Made by a program: the position numbers and the translations under genes
Assembly (NCBI GenBank): GCA_025450095.1
Contig: JANWID010000112.1
Coordinates: forward strand, 1-18,497
DNA from: Bacteroidia bacterium
GTDB taxonomy: Bacteria; Bacteroidota; Bacteroidia; AKYH767-A; OLB10
Direction: 5' to 3'
DNA length: 18,497 nucleotides
Notes under the pieces: generated by a model
What the model was told of the DNA's origin: nothing
The model's database searches: none
Seen by the model: only the letters and a program-made list of their open reading frames with translations
Part shown: piece by piece, positions 1-7,936 of the stretch
Position numbering within the stretch: position 1 is the first letter of the stretch
How the letters are laid out: the number at the start of each line of letters is the position of its first letter

Positions 1-414
1 CATCTGAAAACCATAGAGCGTCCGAGTATTTCAAAACAAATCGCGGAAGCTCGCGACAAAGGAGACCTTTCTGAAAATGCCGAATACGATGCTGCCAAAG
101 ATGCACAAGGTTTGCTTGAACTGAAAATTTCCACACTGGAAGATCTGCTCAGTACTGCACGTATAATTGATGAGTCTAAAATAGACCTGTCAAAAGTATC
201 TGTTATGTCAAAAGTCAAAATCAAGAACATCAGTAATAAAGCAGAAATGACTTACACCCTTGTCGCTGAAACGGAAGCTGATCTCAAATCCGGAAAGATT
301 TCTGTCACTTCTCCGATTGGGAAAGGACTTCTTGGACGTAAGGCCGGTGAGATAGTAGATATCGAAGTACCCAATGGCGTACTGAAATTTGAAATTATCG
401 AAATTTCAAGATAA
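1..414 (+). CDS. greA: Transcription elongation factor GreA (5' end outside window)
   Basis: GreA enters the RNA polymerase secondary channel and stimulates cleavage of backtracked transcripts, rescuing stalled elongation complexes. Reading frame 1 is open from the first base and gives 137 residues. They begin at HLKTIERP, which aligns with about residue 20 of the 158-residue E. coli protein, so roughly 19 N-terminal residues lie off the window. The hallmark GDLSENAEYDAAKDAQ at the tip of the N-terminal coiled coil is present, with the acidic residues that help place the catalytic metal. The C-terminal FKBP-like domain follows, with the conserved ISVTSPIGKGLLGRKAGE stretch. The stop is one base before the ATG of the HIT gene, so the two are probably co-transcribed and translationally coupled. 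The identification is secure; only the start is unseen. Confidence 0.97.
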   Translation, partial: HLKTIERPSISKQIAEARDKGDLSENAEYDAAKDAQGLLELKISTLEDLLSTARIIDESKIDLSKVSVMSKVKIKNISNKAEMTYTLVAETEADLKSGKISVTSPIGKGLLGRKAGEIVDIEVPNGVLKFEIIEISR

Positions 415-415
415 A

Positions 416-814
416 ATGAGTACCGTATTTACGAAAATTGTCAAAGGCGAGATACCTGCATATCGTGTGGCCGAAAACGAGAATTGCCTTGCTTTCCTCG
501 ACGTAAATCCGTTAGTTAAAGGTCATACGCTTGTTATTCCAAAAAAAGAAACAGATTATATTTTTGACCTTACAAATGATGAGTTTGCAGAACTCATGCT
601 TTTTGCAAAAAAAGTTGCAACCGGATTACGTCGTGCAGTTCCCTGTATACGTGTTGGGGTAGCGGTGATAGGGCTCGAAGTGCCGCATGCCCACATTCAC
701 CTGATACCACTCAATACGATGTCGGATATAAATTTTTCATTGCCGAAACTTTCTTTATCCAAGGCAATAATGGAAGAAACAGCACAGCTGATCAGGGCGG
801 AAATTAATTTGTAA
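416..814 (+). CDS. HIT family protein (HINT-like nucleotide phosphoramidase/hydrolase)
   Basis: This is a 132-residue protein of the histidine-triad superfamily, most like the HINT branch, whose members hydrolyse AMP-lysine and other nucleoside phosphoramidates. Visible motifs are the N-terminal TVFTKIVKGEIPAYRVAE, the central FLDVNPLVKGHTLVIPK, and the catalytic triad HAHIHLIPL near residue 93, where alternating histidines bind the alpha-phosphate and the middle one acts as nucleophile. Length is typical. I chose the ATG at 416, one base after the greA stop (TAA-A-ATG), because it gives the standard N-terminus; an in-frame TTG at 389 would add nine residues inside greA with no family support. 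The gene converges with ruvC, with only six bases between stops. The physiological substrate cannot be read from the sequence. Confidence 0.93.
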   Translation: MSTVFTKIVKGEIPAYRVAENENCLAFLDVNPLVKGHTLVIPKKETDYIFDLTNDEFAELMLFAKKVATGLRRAVPCIRVGVAVIGLEVPHAHIHLIPLNTMSDINFSLPKLSLSKAIMEETAQLIRAEINL

Positions 815-820
815 ACAGAT

Positions 821-1378
821 TCAAACAGTTCGTTCCGGATTTTCTGACATGAATGCTTTCCATCCTGAATAACTCCGTTGTTCACCAGTAACATTCACAT
901 TCCCCTGGAAACGGTGACATACCGCAGCCGCAAGCCCGTCGGTGGCATCCAGGTATTTTGGCATTTCTTTAAAATTTAAAAGCGTTTGCAGCATTGTAGC
1001 TACCTGGGTTTTTGAAGCATTCCCGTTACCTGTTATGGATTGCTTGATTTTTTTCGGAGAATATTCGAACACGGGAATCTTGCGTGATAAAGCTGCTGCA
1101 ATTGCAACACCCTGGGCCCGGCCAAGCTTCAGCATCGATTGTACATTCTTACCAAAGAAAGGAGCTTCAATTGCCAACTCATCAGGATGATATTCTTCAA
1201 TCAGGCCAATTGTACGTTCAAAAATTCGTTGAAGCTTGAGGTGATGATCATCAAGCTTAGCGAGATCAATTATGCCAGCAGCAATTAGCGACATATCATT
1301 ACCGGATATGATTATGAGACCGTAACCCATAATATTGGTTCCGGGATCAATACCGAGAATGATTTTATCCTTGTTCAT
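821..1378 (-). CDS. ruvC: Crossover junction endodeoxyribonuclease RuvC
   Basis: RuvC is the dimeric resolvase that nicks Holliday junctions symmetrically after RuvAB branch migration. The 185-residue product carries the RNase H-like fold signature LGIDPGTNIMGYG and the four catalytic acidic residues expected of the family: Asp11, Glu71 (in LAIEAPFFGKN), Asp144 and Asp147 (in DATDGLAAAVCH). Length is slightly above the 173 residues of E. coli RuvC, the excess lying in the tail after residue 160. The ATG at 1378 places the first catalytic Asp 10 residues in, close to the E. coli arrangement. A TAACTTTG box lies only 10 bases upstream (1389-1396), so the mRNA may have almost no leader. ruvA and ruvB are not in the window. 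Confidence 0.96.
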   Translation of the reverse strand: MNKDKIILGIDPGTNIMGYGLIIISGNDMSLIAAGIIDLAKLDDHHLKLQRIFERTIGLIEEYHPDELAIEAPFFGKNVQSMLKLGRAQGVAIAAALSRKIPVFEYSPKKIKQSITGNGNASKTQVATMLQTLLNFKEMPKYLDATDGLAAAVCHRFQGNVNVTGEQRSYSGWKAFMSENPERTV

Positions 1379-1388
1379 AAATTGTTTC

Positions 1389-1396
1389 CAAAGTTA
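1389..1396 (-). promoter_or_regulatory. Predicted -7 promoter element of ruvC
   Basis: On the minus strand this reads TAACTTTG, an exact match to the Bacteroidota housekeeping -7 consensus TAnnTTTG. It ends 10 bases before the ruvC ATG, which would put the transcription start about 5 bases before the start codon. No convincing -33 TTTG was found at the usual spacing, so the call rests on the -7 box and its position. Confidence 0.45.
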
Positions 1397-1431
1397 TACA
1401 AGCCCGTGACAATTAACGTTGGTTTTTTTTA

Positions 1432-1442
1432 TAACATTGTTA
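1432..1442. repeat. 11-bp palindrome, copy 1
   Basis: TAACATTGTTA is a perfect palindrome around a central T (TAACA-T-TGTTA). The same 11-mer recurs at 5797-5807 in front of the COG0392 gene. This copy lies in the 208-base gap between ruvC and the large secreted-protein gene. It may be an operator, or the TAACATTG part may be a degenerate -7 element (7/8 match). I see nothing else strong in this gap apart from AT-rich DNA just before the ATG at 1587. Confidence 0.3.
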
Positions 1443-1586
1443 ACAGCTAAGGATGAAAACCGTCGTAGGGCGGATGAGCCTTGATTATTTGAAAAGGTGA
1501 TTGGTGAATAACTACCAGCCGTTTCGGGTATTATAAATTTTTTAGAACAGATTTTTCAATGATAACTTTTAACTATATAATAACTC

Positions 1587-4500
1587 ATGATGAAGCATTC
1601 TATTTTAAAGAACTTTTCTTTAGCCGCTGCATTATTCCTTGGAATTGCAGGAACATCCGTTAACGCTAAAGAAAATGTTGGAGTTGCAGGCAATTCCAAC
1701 AAAGAACCTGCTGTAACTGCTGCCGGTTGTGCCGCCACTACGGCACAGGCAGATCTTGACATTAACAATGTCAGAGCAACCATCTTCGTAGGCGGAGATA
1801 TGTGGTGGGATGGGAACGATAGTCCCAGATATGAAATTCCGATTAACTCCGATAAACATTCGCTGTTTGCTGGTGCGTTATGGATCGGCGGAATTGATGC
1901 CGGCGGACAAATTAAAGTAGCGGGGCAAACTTACCGGCAATTTGGAAATGACTTCTGGGCAGGTCCTTTAGATACCACAGTGAACGTGGATATCAGCCCG
2001 GAACAATGCCATGCATACGATCGTCATTGGAAAATGCTGCGTACTGGTATCAATGCATTTGTTGCAGGTGATCTTACCAACCCGGATTATCTAACAATTA
2101 AAGATGATATGGAGAGCTGGCCGGGGAATGGTGATGCAACTTACAACCAGGGACAGTACCTCGCTCCATTTGTAGATGTTAACGCCGATGGCATATACGA
2201 TCCGAACGTCGGTGATTACCCGGGATATAATTTGAGTGGAACTTTTCCGACTGTTCCTGGAACAATCAAAACAGTTTGTAATGATTATTTATTTGGCGAC
2301 CAGACTTTATGGTGGGTGTTTAACGATGTTGGAGGAGTACATACGGAAACAGGTTCGCTACCCATTGGTCTTGAAATACGCGCTCAGGGTTTTGCTTTCA
2401 AAACTAATGACGAAGTCAATAACATGACTTTCTACAAATACCAGATCATTAACAGGTCCAGTCAAACGCTAACTGAAACTTATTTCGGTCAGTGGGTGGA
2501 TCCTGATCTTGGAAATCCACTTGACGATTTTGTGGGATGCGATGTGAACCGTGGTCTTGGATTCTGTTATAATGGACTTGCTGAAGATGGAACTGCATCC
2601 GGCTATGGATTAAATCCTCCTGCAGTCGGTGTTGACTTTTTCCAGGGACCTATTGCCGATGTGGATGACTCAACAGATAATGATCGTGATGGATGTACCG
2701 ACTGTACTTTCCTTGATTCGGCAGGTGTGATCATGACTATTGATGATAACATTCTCGGAGAGCAAATCATTATGTCAAAGTATGTTTATTATAATAATGT
2801 AACGGGACCTCCAAATGGGAATCCTGTGGGTTTTACTGATTTCTACCATTATCTCCAGGGAATCTGGCTCGATAACCAACCCATTACATATGGTGCTGAT
2901 GGTCGTGATCCCGGTAAGCCCGTTTGCGATTTCATGTTCCCGGGTACTTCCGATCCGGTTAACTTCCCTGTTTTGGGTGAGTGGTCGGAGTTTACAGCCG
3001 GTAACGTTCCGGAAGATCGCCGTTTCCTGCAATCAGCGGGAACATTTACACTCGCTCCCGGTGCAGTAAATTATATCACAACAGGAGTTGTCTGGGCTCG
3101 TACACAGCAGGGCGGTCCGCTGGAGTCAGTAGAATTGCTTAGATCTGCTGACGATAAAGCGCAGGCGTTATTCGACAATTGTTTCAAACTGATCGATGGT
3201 CCTGATGCTCCCGAGTTGGTAATTCGTGAACTGGACAAGAAATTTATATTCTCCATTCAGAATTATAATACACCAAAAGTTGAACTGTACGATCAGGTTG
3301 ATCCTACGATTACCATTGTACAGGAAGATTCCCTCAAACATTTTAAATTCCAGGGATATCAGATTTACCAGATGCGTGACGGAACTGTAACAACTACTGA
3401 TATTGGAGATCCTGACAAAGTACGGTTGCTTCGCCAGTTTGATATTAAAGACGGAGTTGACCAGTTAGTAAATTTCAATTTCGATCCTTCGTTAAATGCA
3501 AACGTTCCTGTTGAAATGGTTAACGGTGCCGATGATGGCATCATACATACATTTATAGTCGACCAGGATTTATTTGCAACCGGAACAGCTTCGCTGGTGA
3601 ATCACAAGACATATTATTATACAATTGTTGCTTATGCATATAATCAATATAAGAAATATGATCCGAACGATCCAACTGCATTGGACGGACAGAAAAAACC
3701 ATACCTGGCCGGACGTAACAACATCAAGAATTATTCAGCCATACCACATCACCCGCAGGTAGAAAATGCAGGACAGGTATTCGGAGCTGAATATGGTGAA
3801 GGGCCAAAAATTACACGGATAGAAGGACAGGGTAACGGTGGCATGTATCTGAACTTTGCCGATGAAGCAGGTTATGCCGAGTTGATTAAAAATCCACCCT
3901 ACCGCATTGCACAACCTCAGTACATGAATGATCAGGGACCTGTTGATATAGAAGTGTATGACCCTACACTGATAATGAATTCCATTTATGAATTACGTTT
4001 CGATAGTACTACTGCAACTGCAAGATGGAGGCTGAAAAACGATATCCAGGATATGGTATATGCTGAAAGACCAATAGGAGAACCGAATGAACAGGTTATT
4101 CCGGAGTGGGGGCTGACCACTACAATCGTCCCTGTAATTGAAGCGGGGAAACCTGGTGCGGTTAACAATGCTCTATTAGGTTCTTCGATCACGTATGCTG
4201 ATAATAATTTGAAATGGTATGATCCTATAATGGATACCGACAATTCATCTTCCACCTTAGTTGATTATGAAGACTGGATTCGTTCAGGAAATACTACCGG
4301 AGCACCATACCCAGGACTGGATGATAATGAGGTTTATGAAAATGTTGTAGGTGGTACCTGGGGGCCATTTAAACTTACAACTGATATTTATCCCGGACCC
4401 AAACCTGATTTCATCGCTGAGGGACAGGTTGCACTTTCGCCTAGTAATGCTAGTAAAACCAGTATCGCAAGTGTGGATATAATAATTACCAGCGACCGAA

Positions 4501-5714
4501 GTTTATGGAGCCGTGCAGCTGTAATTGAAATGGGAACCGGTGGAACTATTGGTGGTGCATCAAGATTTGATCTTCGGAAGAGCCCCTCAGTTGGTAAGGA
4601 TGGATTACCTGGTGACAACAGTATTTCTAATGAAAGTATGAGCTGGTTTCCCGGTTACGCAGTAAATATTGAAACCGGTGAAAGATTGAATATAGTGTTT
4701 GGAGAAAATTCCAGCCTTGCAGTTCCTTCAACACACGGAAATGGAGGTGATATGATCTGGAATCCAACCTCAACCAAATGGTTGCCTGGAAGTGGCAATA
4801 CAGTTCCCGTTTTCGGTGGAATGCACTATATCTATGTGTTCGGTCATAACTCTGACGATCCCGCCAAGGATATGCCTATGTATGATGAGTGCAAGTTCTT
4901 TGTCGAAAAAATAAAAACACACACTCCGGCAAATCTCAACAAGCGAAATGTCTGGAAAGACTGCATGTATGTTAGCATTCCGATGATTGGTGAGCAATAT
5001 GATGACAAGAGTTTTCCAAACAAGAATTTCCCGGATGCTATACCATCAGAAGTGAAAGTCAAAATTCGTATCGCAAGATCTTACAGACCCTATGCTCCTG
5101 TTACAAGTTTAAGGAACAACGAACCGCTGATACAGGGAACAACATACTATGTAACGGCGCTGCCTGTATCGTATTCCGGAACTCCCTATAAAAAGATCGG
5201 TGATTCGTTTGTAGCGGGACCGACACCTAATTTCTCCGGGGTCGGAACCGTAACAACATCCCCACCTGAGAATGGTTATAACCCGATGTATGTTTTCGGA
5301 ACAGAGAATCTTGCAAACAGTCCGAACAATGTCGCAGCTGCAAAATCTGCTCTTGACATCATCAATGTTGTACCGAATCCGTATTATGCATTCTCTTCAT
5401 ACGAAGAAAACCAGCTTGATAACAGGATTAAGATTACCAACCTGCCACCGGAATGTACCGTATCGATTTTTACCCTGAACGGAACGCTGGTAAAGAGGTT
5501 CAAACGCGATGTTCAGAAAGACAATTCCGAAGGAGTTGTTTACGATGAATCACGTCCCAACACCGAAACTTCAATTGACTGGGATCTAAAAAACCACAAG
5601 AATATTCCAATTGCCAGTGGTATATACCTCATTCATGTGGAAGCACCCGGACTGGGAGAACGTACCTTGAAATGGTTCGGAATGATCAGACCTATTGACC
5701 TTGATACGTTCTGA
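1587..5714 (+). CDS. Giant secreted surface protein with type IX secretion-like C-terminal domain
   Basis: A 1375-residue protein of unknown function. It starts MMK, followed by a clear Sec signal peptide with a hydrophobic core at about residues 10-25 and likely cleavage after VNA at residue 27. Just after it comes a motif region around residues 58-120 including GALWIGGIDAGGQIKVAG, which I recall from many large secreted Bacteroidota proteins. Asp-rich calcium-type loops lie near residue 196 (DVNADGIYDPNVGD) and residue 357 (DVDDSTDNDRDGCTDC, thrombospondin type 3-like). Stretches such as HKTYYYTIVAYAYN and QGTTYYVTALPV look FN3-like. From about residue 1256, VVPNPYYAF leads to ASGIYLIHVEAPG and a final KWFGMIRP, resembling the type A sorting domain recognised by the type IX secretion system. 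It is therefore inferred to cross the outer membrane and be released or surface anchored. No enzymatic motif is visible. The gene is flanked by unrelated genes and is probably monocistronic. Confidence 0.85.
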   Translation: MMKHSILKNFSLAAALFLGIAGTSVNAKENVGVAGNSNKEPAVTAAGCAATTAQADLDINNVRATIFVGGDMWWDGNDSPRYEIPINSDKHSLFAGALWIGGIDAGGQIKVAGQTYRQFGNDFWAGPLDTTVNVDISPEQCHAYDRHWKMLRTGINAFVAGDLTNPDYLTIKDDMESWPGNGDATYNQGQYLAPFVDVNADGIYDPNVGDYPGYNLSGTFPTVPGTIKTVCNDYLFGDQTLWWVFNDVGGVHTETGSLPIGLEIRAQGFAFKTNDEVNNMTFYKYQIINRSSQTLTETYFGQWVDPDLGNPLDDFVGCDVNRGLGFCYNGLAEDGTASGYGLNPPAVGVDFFQGPIADVDDSTDNDRDGCTDCTFLDSAGVIMTIDDNILGEQIIMSKYVYYNNVTGPPNGNPVGFTDFYHYLQGIWLDNQPITYGADGRDPGKPVCDFMFPGTSDPVNFPVLGEWSEFTAGNVPEDRRFLQSAGTFTLAPGAVNYITTGVVWARTQQGGPLESVELLRSADDKAQALFDNCFKLIDGPDAPELVIRELDKKFIFSIQNYNTPKVELYDQVDPTITIVQEDSLKHFKFQGYQIYQMRDGTVTTTDIGDPDKVRLLRQFDIKDGVDQLVNFNFDPSLNANVPVEMVNGADDGIIHTFIVDQDLFATGTASLVNHKTYYYTIVAYAYNQYKKYDPNDPTALDGQKKPYLAGRNNIKNYSAIPHHPQVENAGQVFGAEYGEGPKITRIEGQGNGGMYLNFADEAGYAELIKNPPYRIAQPQYMNDQGPVDIEVYDPTLIMNSIYELRFDSTTATARWRLKNDIQDMVYAERPIGEPNEQVIPEWGLTTTIVPVIEAGKPGAVNNALLGSSITYADNNLKWYDPIMDTDNSSSTLVDYEDWIRSGNTTGAPYPGLDDNEVYENVVGGTWGPFKLTTDIYPGPKPDFIAEGQVALSPSNASKTSIASVDIIITSDRSLWSRAAVIEMGTGGTIGGASRFDLRKSPSVGKDGLPGDNSISNESMSWFPGYAVNIETGERLNIVFGENSSLAVPSTHGNGGDMIWNPTSTKWLPGSGNTVPVFGGMHYIYVFGHNSDDPAKDMPMYDECKFFVEKIKTHTPANLNKRNVWKDCMYVSIPMIGEQYDDKSFPNKNFPDAIPSEVKVKIRIARSYRPYAPVTSLRNNEPLIQGTTYYVTALPVSYSGTPYKKIGDSFVAGPTPNFSGVGTVTTSPPENGYNPMYVFGTENLANSPNNVAAAKSALDIINVVPNPYYAFSSYEENQLDNRIKITNLPPECTVSIFTLNGTLVKRFKRDVQKDNSEGVVYDESRPNTETSIDWDLKNHKNIPIASGIYLIHVEAPGLGERTLKWFGMIRPIDLDTF

Positions 5715-5796
5715 GGAATTCTGAATAATCGTTTTCCCGGATTCCTGGATTTCTTTCAGGAAAAGCAGACATCATGGCATGTGTAAATATTTTTCC

Positions 5797-5807
5797 TAAC
5801 ATTGTTA
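5797..5807. repeat. 11-bp palindrome, copy 2
   Basis: This is an exact second copy of TAACATTGTTA, ending nine bases before the ATG at 5817. As in copy 1, its first eight bases are a 7/8 match to TAnnTTTG, so it may be promoter, operator or both for the COG0392-GT2-oppC cluster. Chance shared 11-mers are expected in a window of this size; the palindromy and the two intergenic positions are what make it notable. Confidence 0.3.
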
Positions 5808-5816
5808 CACAATCCT

Positions 5817-6785
5817 ATGAAATCTGCGGCAAACTCCGGGTTTACACTACTCAAAGCGTTCATCGCGCTGATATCAATAATTTTTATTTGTCTTAAAGTA
5901 AATGCCCGGACCGACTTCGATCGGTTCCGGGCTTATTTTGAAAGTGGGCTGGCCAGTACAGATAAAATCTGGCTGCTGATAGCTGTCATCATACTCATGT
6001 CCATGAACTGGTTCCTGGAATCAGCAAAATGGAAACTGCTTCTTGATTCTTTTAGCCCAATTAGTTGGCTTCGCAGCATCCGTTCTGTGTTAAGTGGAGT
6101 AACAGTGAGCATTTTTACTCCAAACCGCATCGGTGAATTTGCAGGGAGGATCCTGCATCTTGATCCCGGTGTCAGGATCCGGGGCGCGATTGCATGCATT
6201 ATTGGAAGCATGAATCAGTTGCTGATCACTTTAGTAGCAGGAGGAATCAGCCTGTTAACTGCACTCCGGTTTTATGTTGAAGATGATTTTATTTACCGGA
6301 CATTATATGGTTTGATCCTCGTTGCTATAGCTGCTTCGGTTTTTATATATTTCAAGATTCCCGGAATTTATCGTCTCACCGCAAAAGTCCGCAGCTTTCA
6401 AAAAATGAATCTGTATACTTCATTTTTTGAGAAATACGATCTTTTGACACTATTGAAAGTTACCGGACTTTCCGCAATCCGGTATTCTGTTTTTATGACT
6501 CAATTTGTGCTCTTGCTGCAATTCTTTGATATATACATACCGTTATTCGATGCAATGAAAGCAGTTTCACTCATGTTCCTATTTATGGCAGTTGTACCAA
6601 GTCTTGCAATTTCTGAGTTAACAACACGTGGTTCCGTCGCGTTGTTCGTATTTGCTCCTTTAACTGCAAATAGTGCAGGCGTGTTAGCGACTTCCACCAT
6701 GGTTTGGTTCATCAACCTGGCAGTACCTGCTGGTATGGGAGCATTGGCTGCATTTTATTTCAGATTTAACCGGCCATCTAAATGA
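5817..6785 (+). CDS. COG0392/UPF0104 multi-pass membrane protein (lysylphosphatidylglycerol synthase TM-like)
   Basis: A 322-residue integral membrane protein of the family that resembles the flippase/TM half of MprF (lysyl-phosphatidylglycerol synthase) but lacks its soluble aminoacyltransferase domain. Hydrophobic segments are visible at about residues 10-28, 50-67, 90-100, 123-150, 160-179, 220-240, 246-266 and 285-313. The family motif PNRIGEFAGR at 102-111 and the preceding NWFLESAKWKLLL around 64-76 support the assignment. I prefer the ATG at 5817 to an in-frame TTG at 5802, since it leads directly into a typical short N-terminus. Its stop overlaps the next ATG (ATGA at 6782-6785), implying translational coupling to the glycosyltransferase. 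Related proteins are thought to move or handle lipids or lipid-linked sugars; the substrate here is unknown. Confidence 0.8.
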   Translation: MKSAANSGFTLLKAFIALISIIFICLKVNARTDFDRFRAYFESGLASTDKIWLLIAVIILMSMNWFLESAKWKLLLDSFSPISWLRSIRSVLSGVTVSIFTPNRIGEFAGRILHLDPGVRIRGAIACIIGSMNQLLITLVAGGISLLTALRFYVEDDFIYRTLYGLILVAIAASVFIYFKIPGIYRLTAKVRSFQKMNLYTSFFEKYDLLTLLKVTGLSAIRYSVFMTQFVLLLQFFDIYIPLFDAMKAVSLMFLFMAVVPSLAISELTTRGSVALFVFAPLTANSAGVLATSTMVWFINLAVPAGMGALAAFYFRFNRPSK

Positions 6786-7933
6786 ACACCATTTTTTATT
6801 TGGTCGCTTTATCGCTGATCTGCATTTATGCATTATTGGTTTTGAGGTGGGCGCTGGCCTGGGTTATTTATCCGGAAAGGAAAAATTCAGAGAGTACAGG
6901 CAACCCGGTCAGGATTTCGGTAATTGTACCCGTGCGTAATGAAGCCGTCAATATTGAAAATTGCATGAAATCGTTGACGAAACAGATTTATCCCCCGGAA
7001 GGGTTTGAAATAATTATAAGCGACGATGAATCCACTGATGATACAATACGCATCGTACAGGAATTTATAAATGAAAAAAAGTCGAAGTCTCCTTTCCGGC
7101 TACTGACTGCTACATCAGGTATGACTTCCGGTAAAAAAGCTGCTTTACAAAGGGCAATTCAGGAAGCATCGGGTGAACTTATTGTAACTACAGATGCAGA
7201 TTGTACTTTTCAGACAACGTGGTTAACGTCTATTGCTGCCTGTTATAAAGAAACAGATGCCAGTATGATCACCGGATTTGTGAGGTTGCAACCATTTCAT
7301 TCGCTTATGGAAATGCTGCAGTCGCTGGAATTCCTGAGCCTCTCTGGAACAGGTGCAGTTTCTGTAATCCTCCAAAAACCTTTGATGTGCAATGGGGCCA
7401 ACCTGGCTTTTTCAAAAGAAGCGTTTATAAACGCCGGAGGATATGAATACGGAGGAAAAGTACCATCAGGTGATGATACATTCCTGATGTTACAACTGGC
7501 TGCTAAACGTCAGGGCTCGGTGGTTTTTAACAAGGATCCGGGTTCCGTTGTAACCTCCGTGCCCACTAAAGGATTTTTGCCTCTTGTTTCACAACGTAAA
7601 CGTTGGGCGTCAAAAATCAGCAGCTACCGTGAAGGATATATAAAACGTACCGGAATTTTTTTCTTCCTCGTAAATTTTGTGATGATCACAACAATTGTTT
7701 CGGGGCTGATCAATACCTGGAGCTGGAAATCAATTATAATATTCTGGATTATGAAATCATTTGCTGATTTTCTTTTTTTAGTTCCGATGATATTTTTTGC
7801 CAGGCAACGACAATTATTATTACTATTTTTACCAGCTGTTTTTATTTATCCTATTTATGCTGTTGCGGGAATGTTTCTCACTATGGGAATCAAACAATAC
7901 CGGTGGAAGGGAAGAACATATAATCCGCAATAG
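6782..7933 (+). CDS. Membrane-anchored family 2 glycosyltransferase
   Basis: A 383-residue processive-type GT2 enzyme. An N-terminal transmembrane helix (about 4-26) is followed by the GT-A domain: ISVIVPVRNEAVN at 45-57, the nucleotide-binding SDDEST at 80-85, the metal-binding DAD at 138-140, the acceptor-site GDD at 230-232 and QRKRW (Q..RW motif) at 271-275. Three C-terminal hydrophobic segments (about 292-312, 317-338 and 347-367) anchor the catalytic domain on the cytoplasmic face of the inner membrane. The architecture resembles enzymes that build polysaccharides or transfer sugars to lipids. Four-base overlap with the COG0392 gene and a three-base gap to the permease gene suggest one transcript. 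Donor and acceptor cannot be deduced. The motif set is complete, so an active enzyme is expected. Confidence 0.9.
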   Translation: MNTIFYLVALSLICIYALLVLRWALAWVIYPERKNSESTGNPVRISVIVPVRNEAVNIENCMKSLTKQIYPPEGFEIIISDDESTDDTIRIVQEFINEKKSKSPFRLLTATSGMTSGKKAALQRAIQEASGELIVTTDADCTFQTTWLTSIAACYKETDASMITGFVRLQPFHSLMEMLQSLEFLSLSGTGAVSVILQKPLMCNGANLAFSKEAFINAGGYEYGGKVPSGDDTFLMLQLAAKRQGSVVFNKDPGSVVTSVPTKGFLPLVSQRKRWASKISSYREGYIKRTGIFFFLVNFVMITTIVSGLINTWSWKSIIIFWIMKSFADFLFLVPMIFFARQRQLLLLFLPAVFIYPIYAVAGMFLTMGIKQYRWKGRTYNPQ

Positions 7934-7936
7934 CTG

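Noticed and set aside
1..414. greA as a truncated pseudogene
   Set aside because: The frame is open to the window edge with conserved sequence throughout; only the start is outside.
389..415. Earlier TTG start for the HIT protein inside greA
   Set aside because: The ATG at 416 gives the standard family N-terminus and sits one base after the greA stop.
5715..5780. Possible terminator after the large secreted protein (TTCCTG/CAGGAA)
   Set aside because: The stem is short with a nine-base loop and no T-run follows on the plus strand.
5802..5816. TTG start for the COG0392 protein
   Set aside because: The ATG five codons later is a better start, and the TTG lies within the palindrome.
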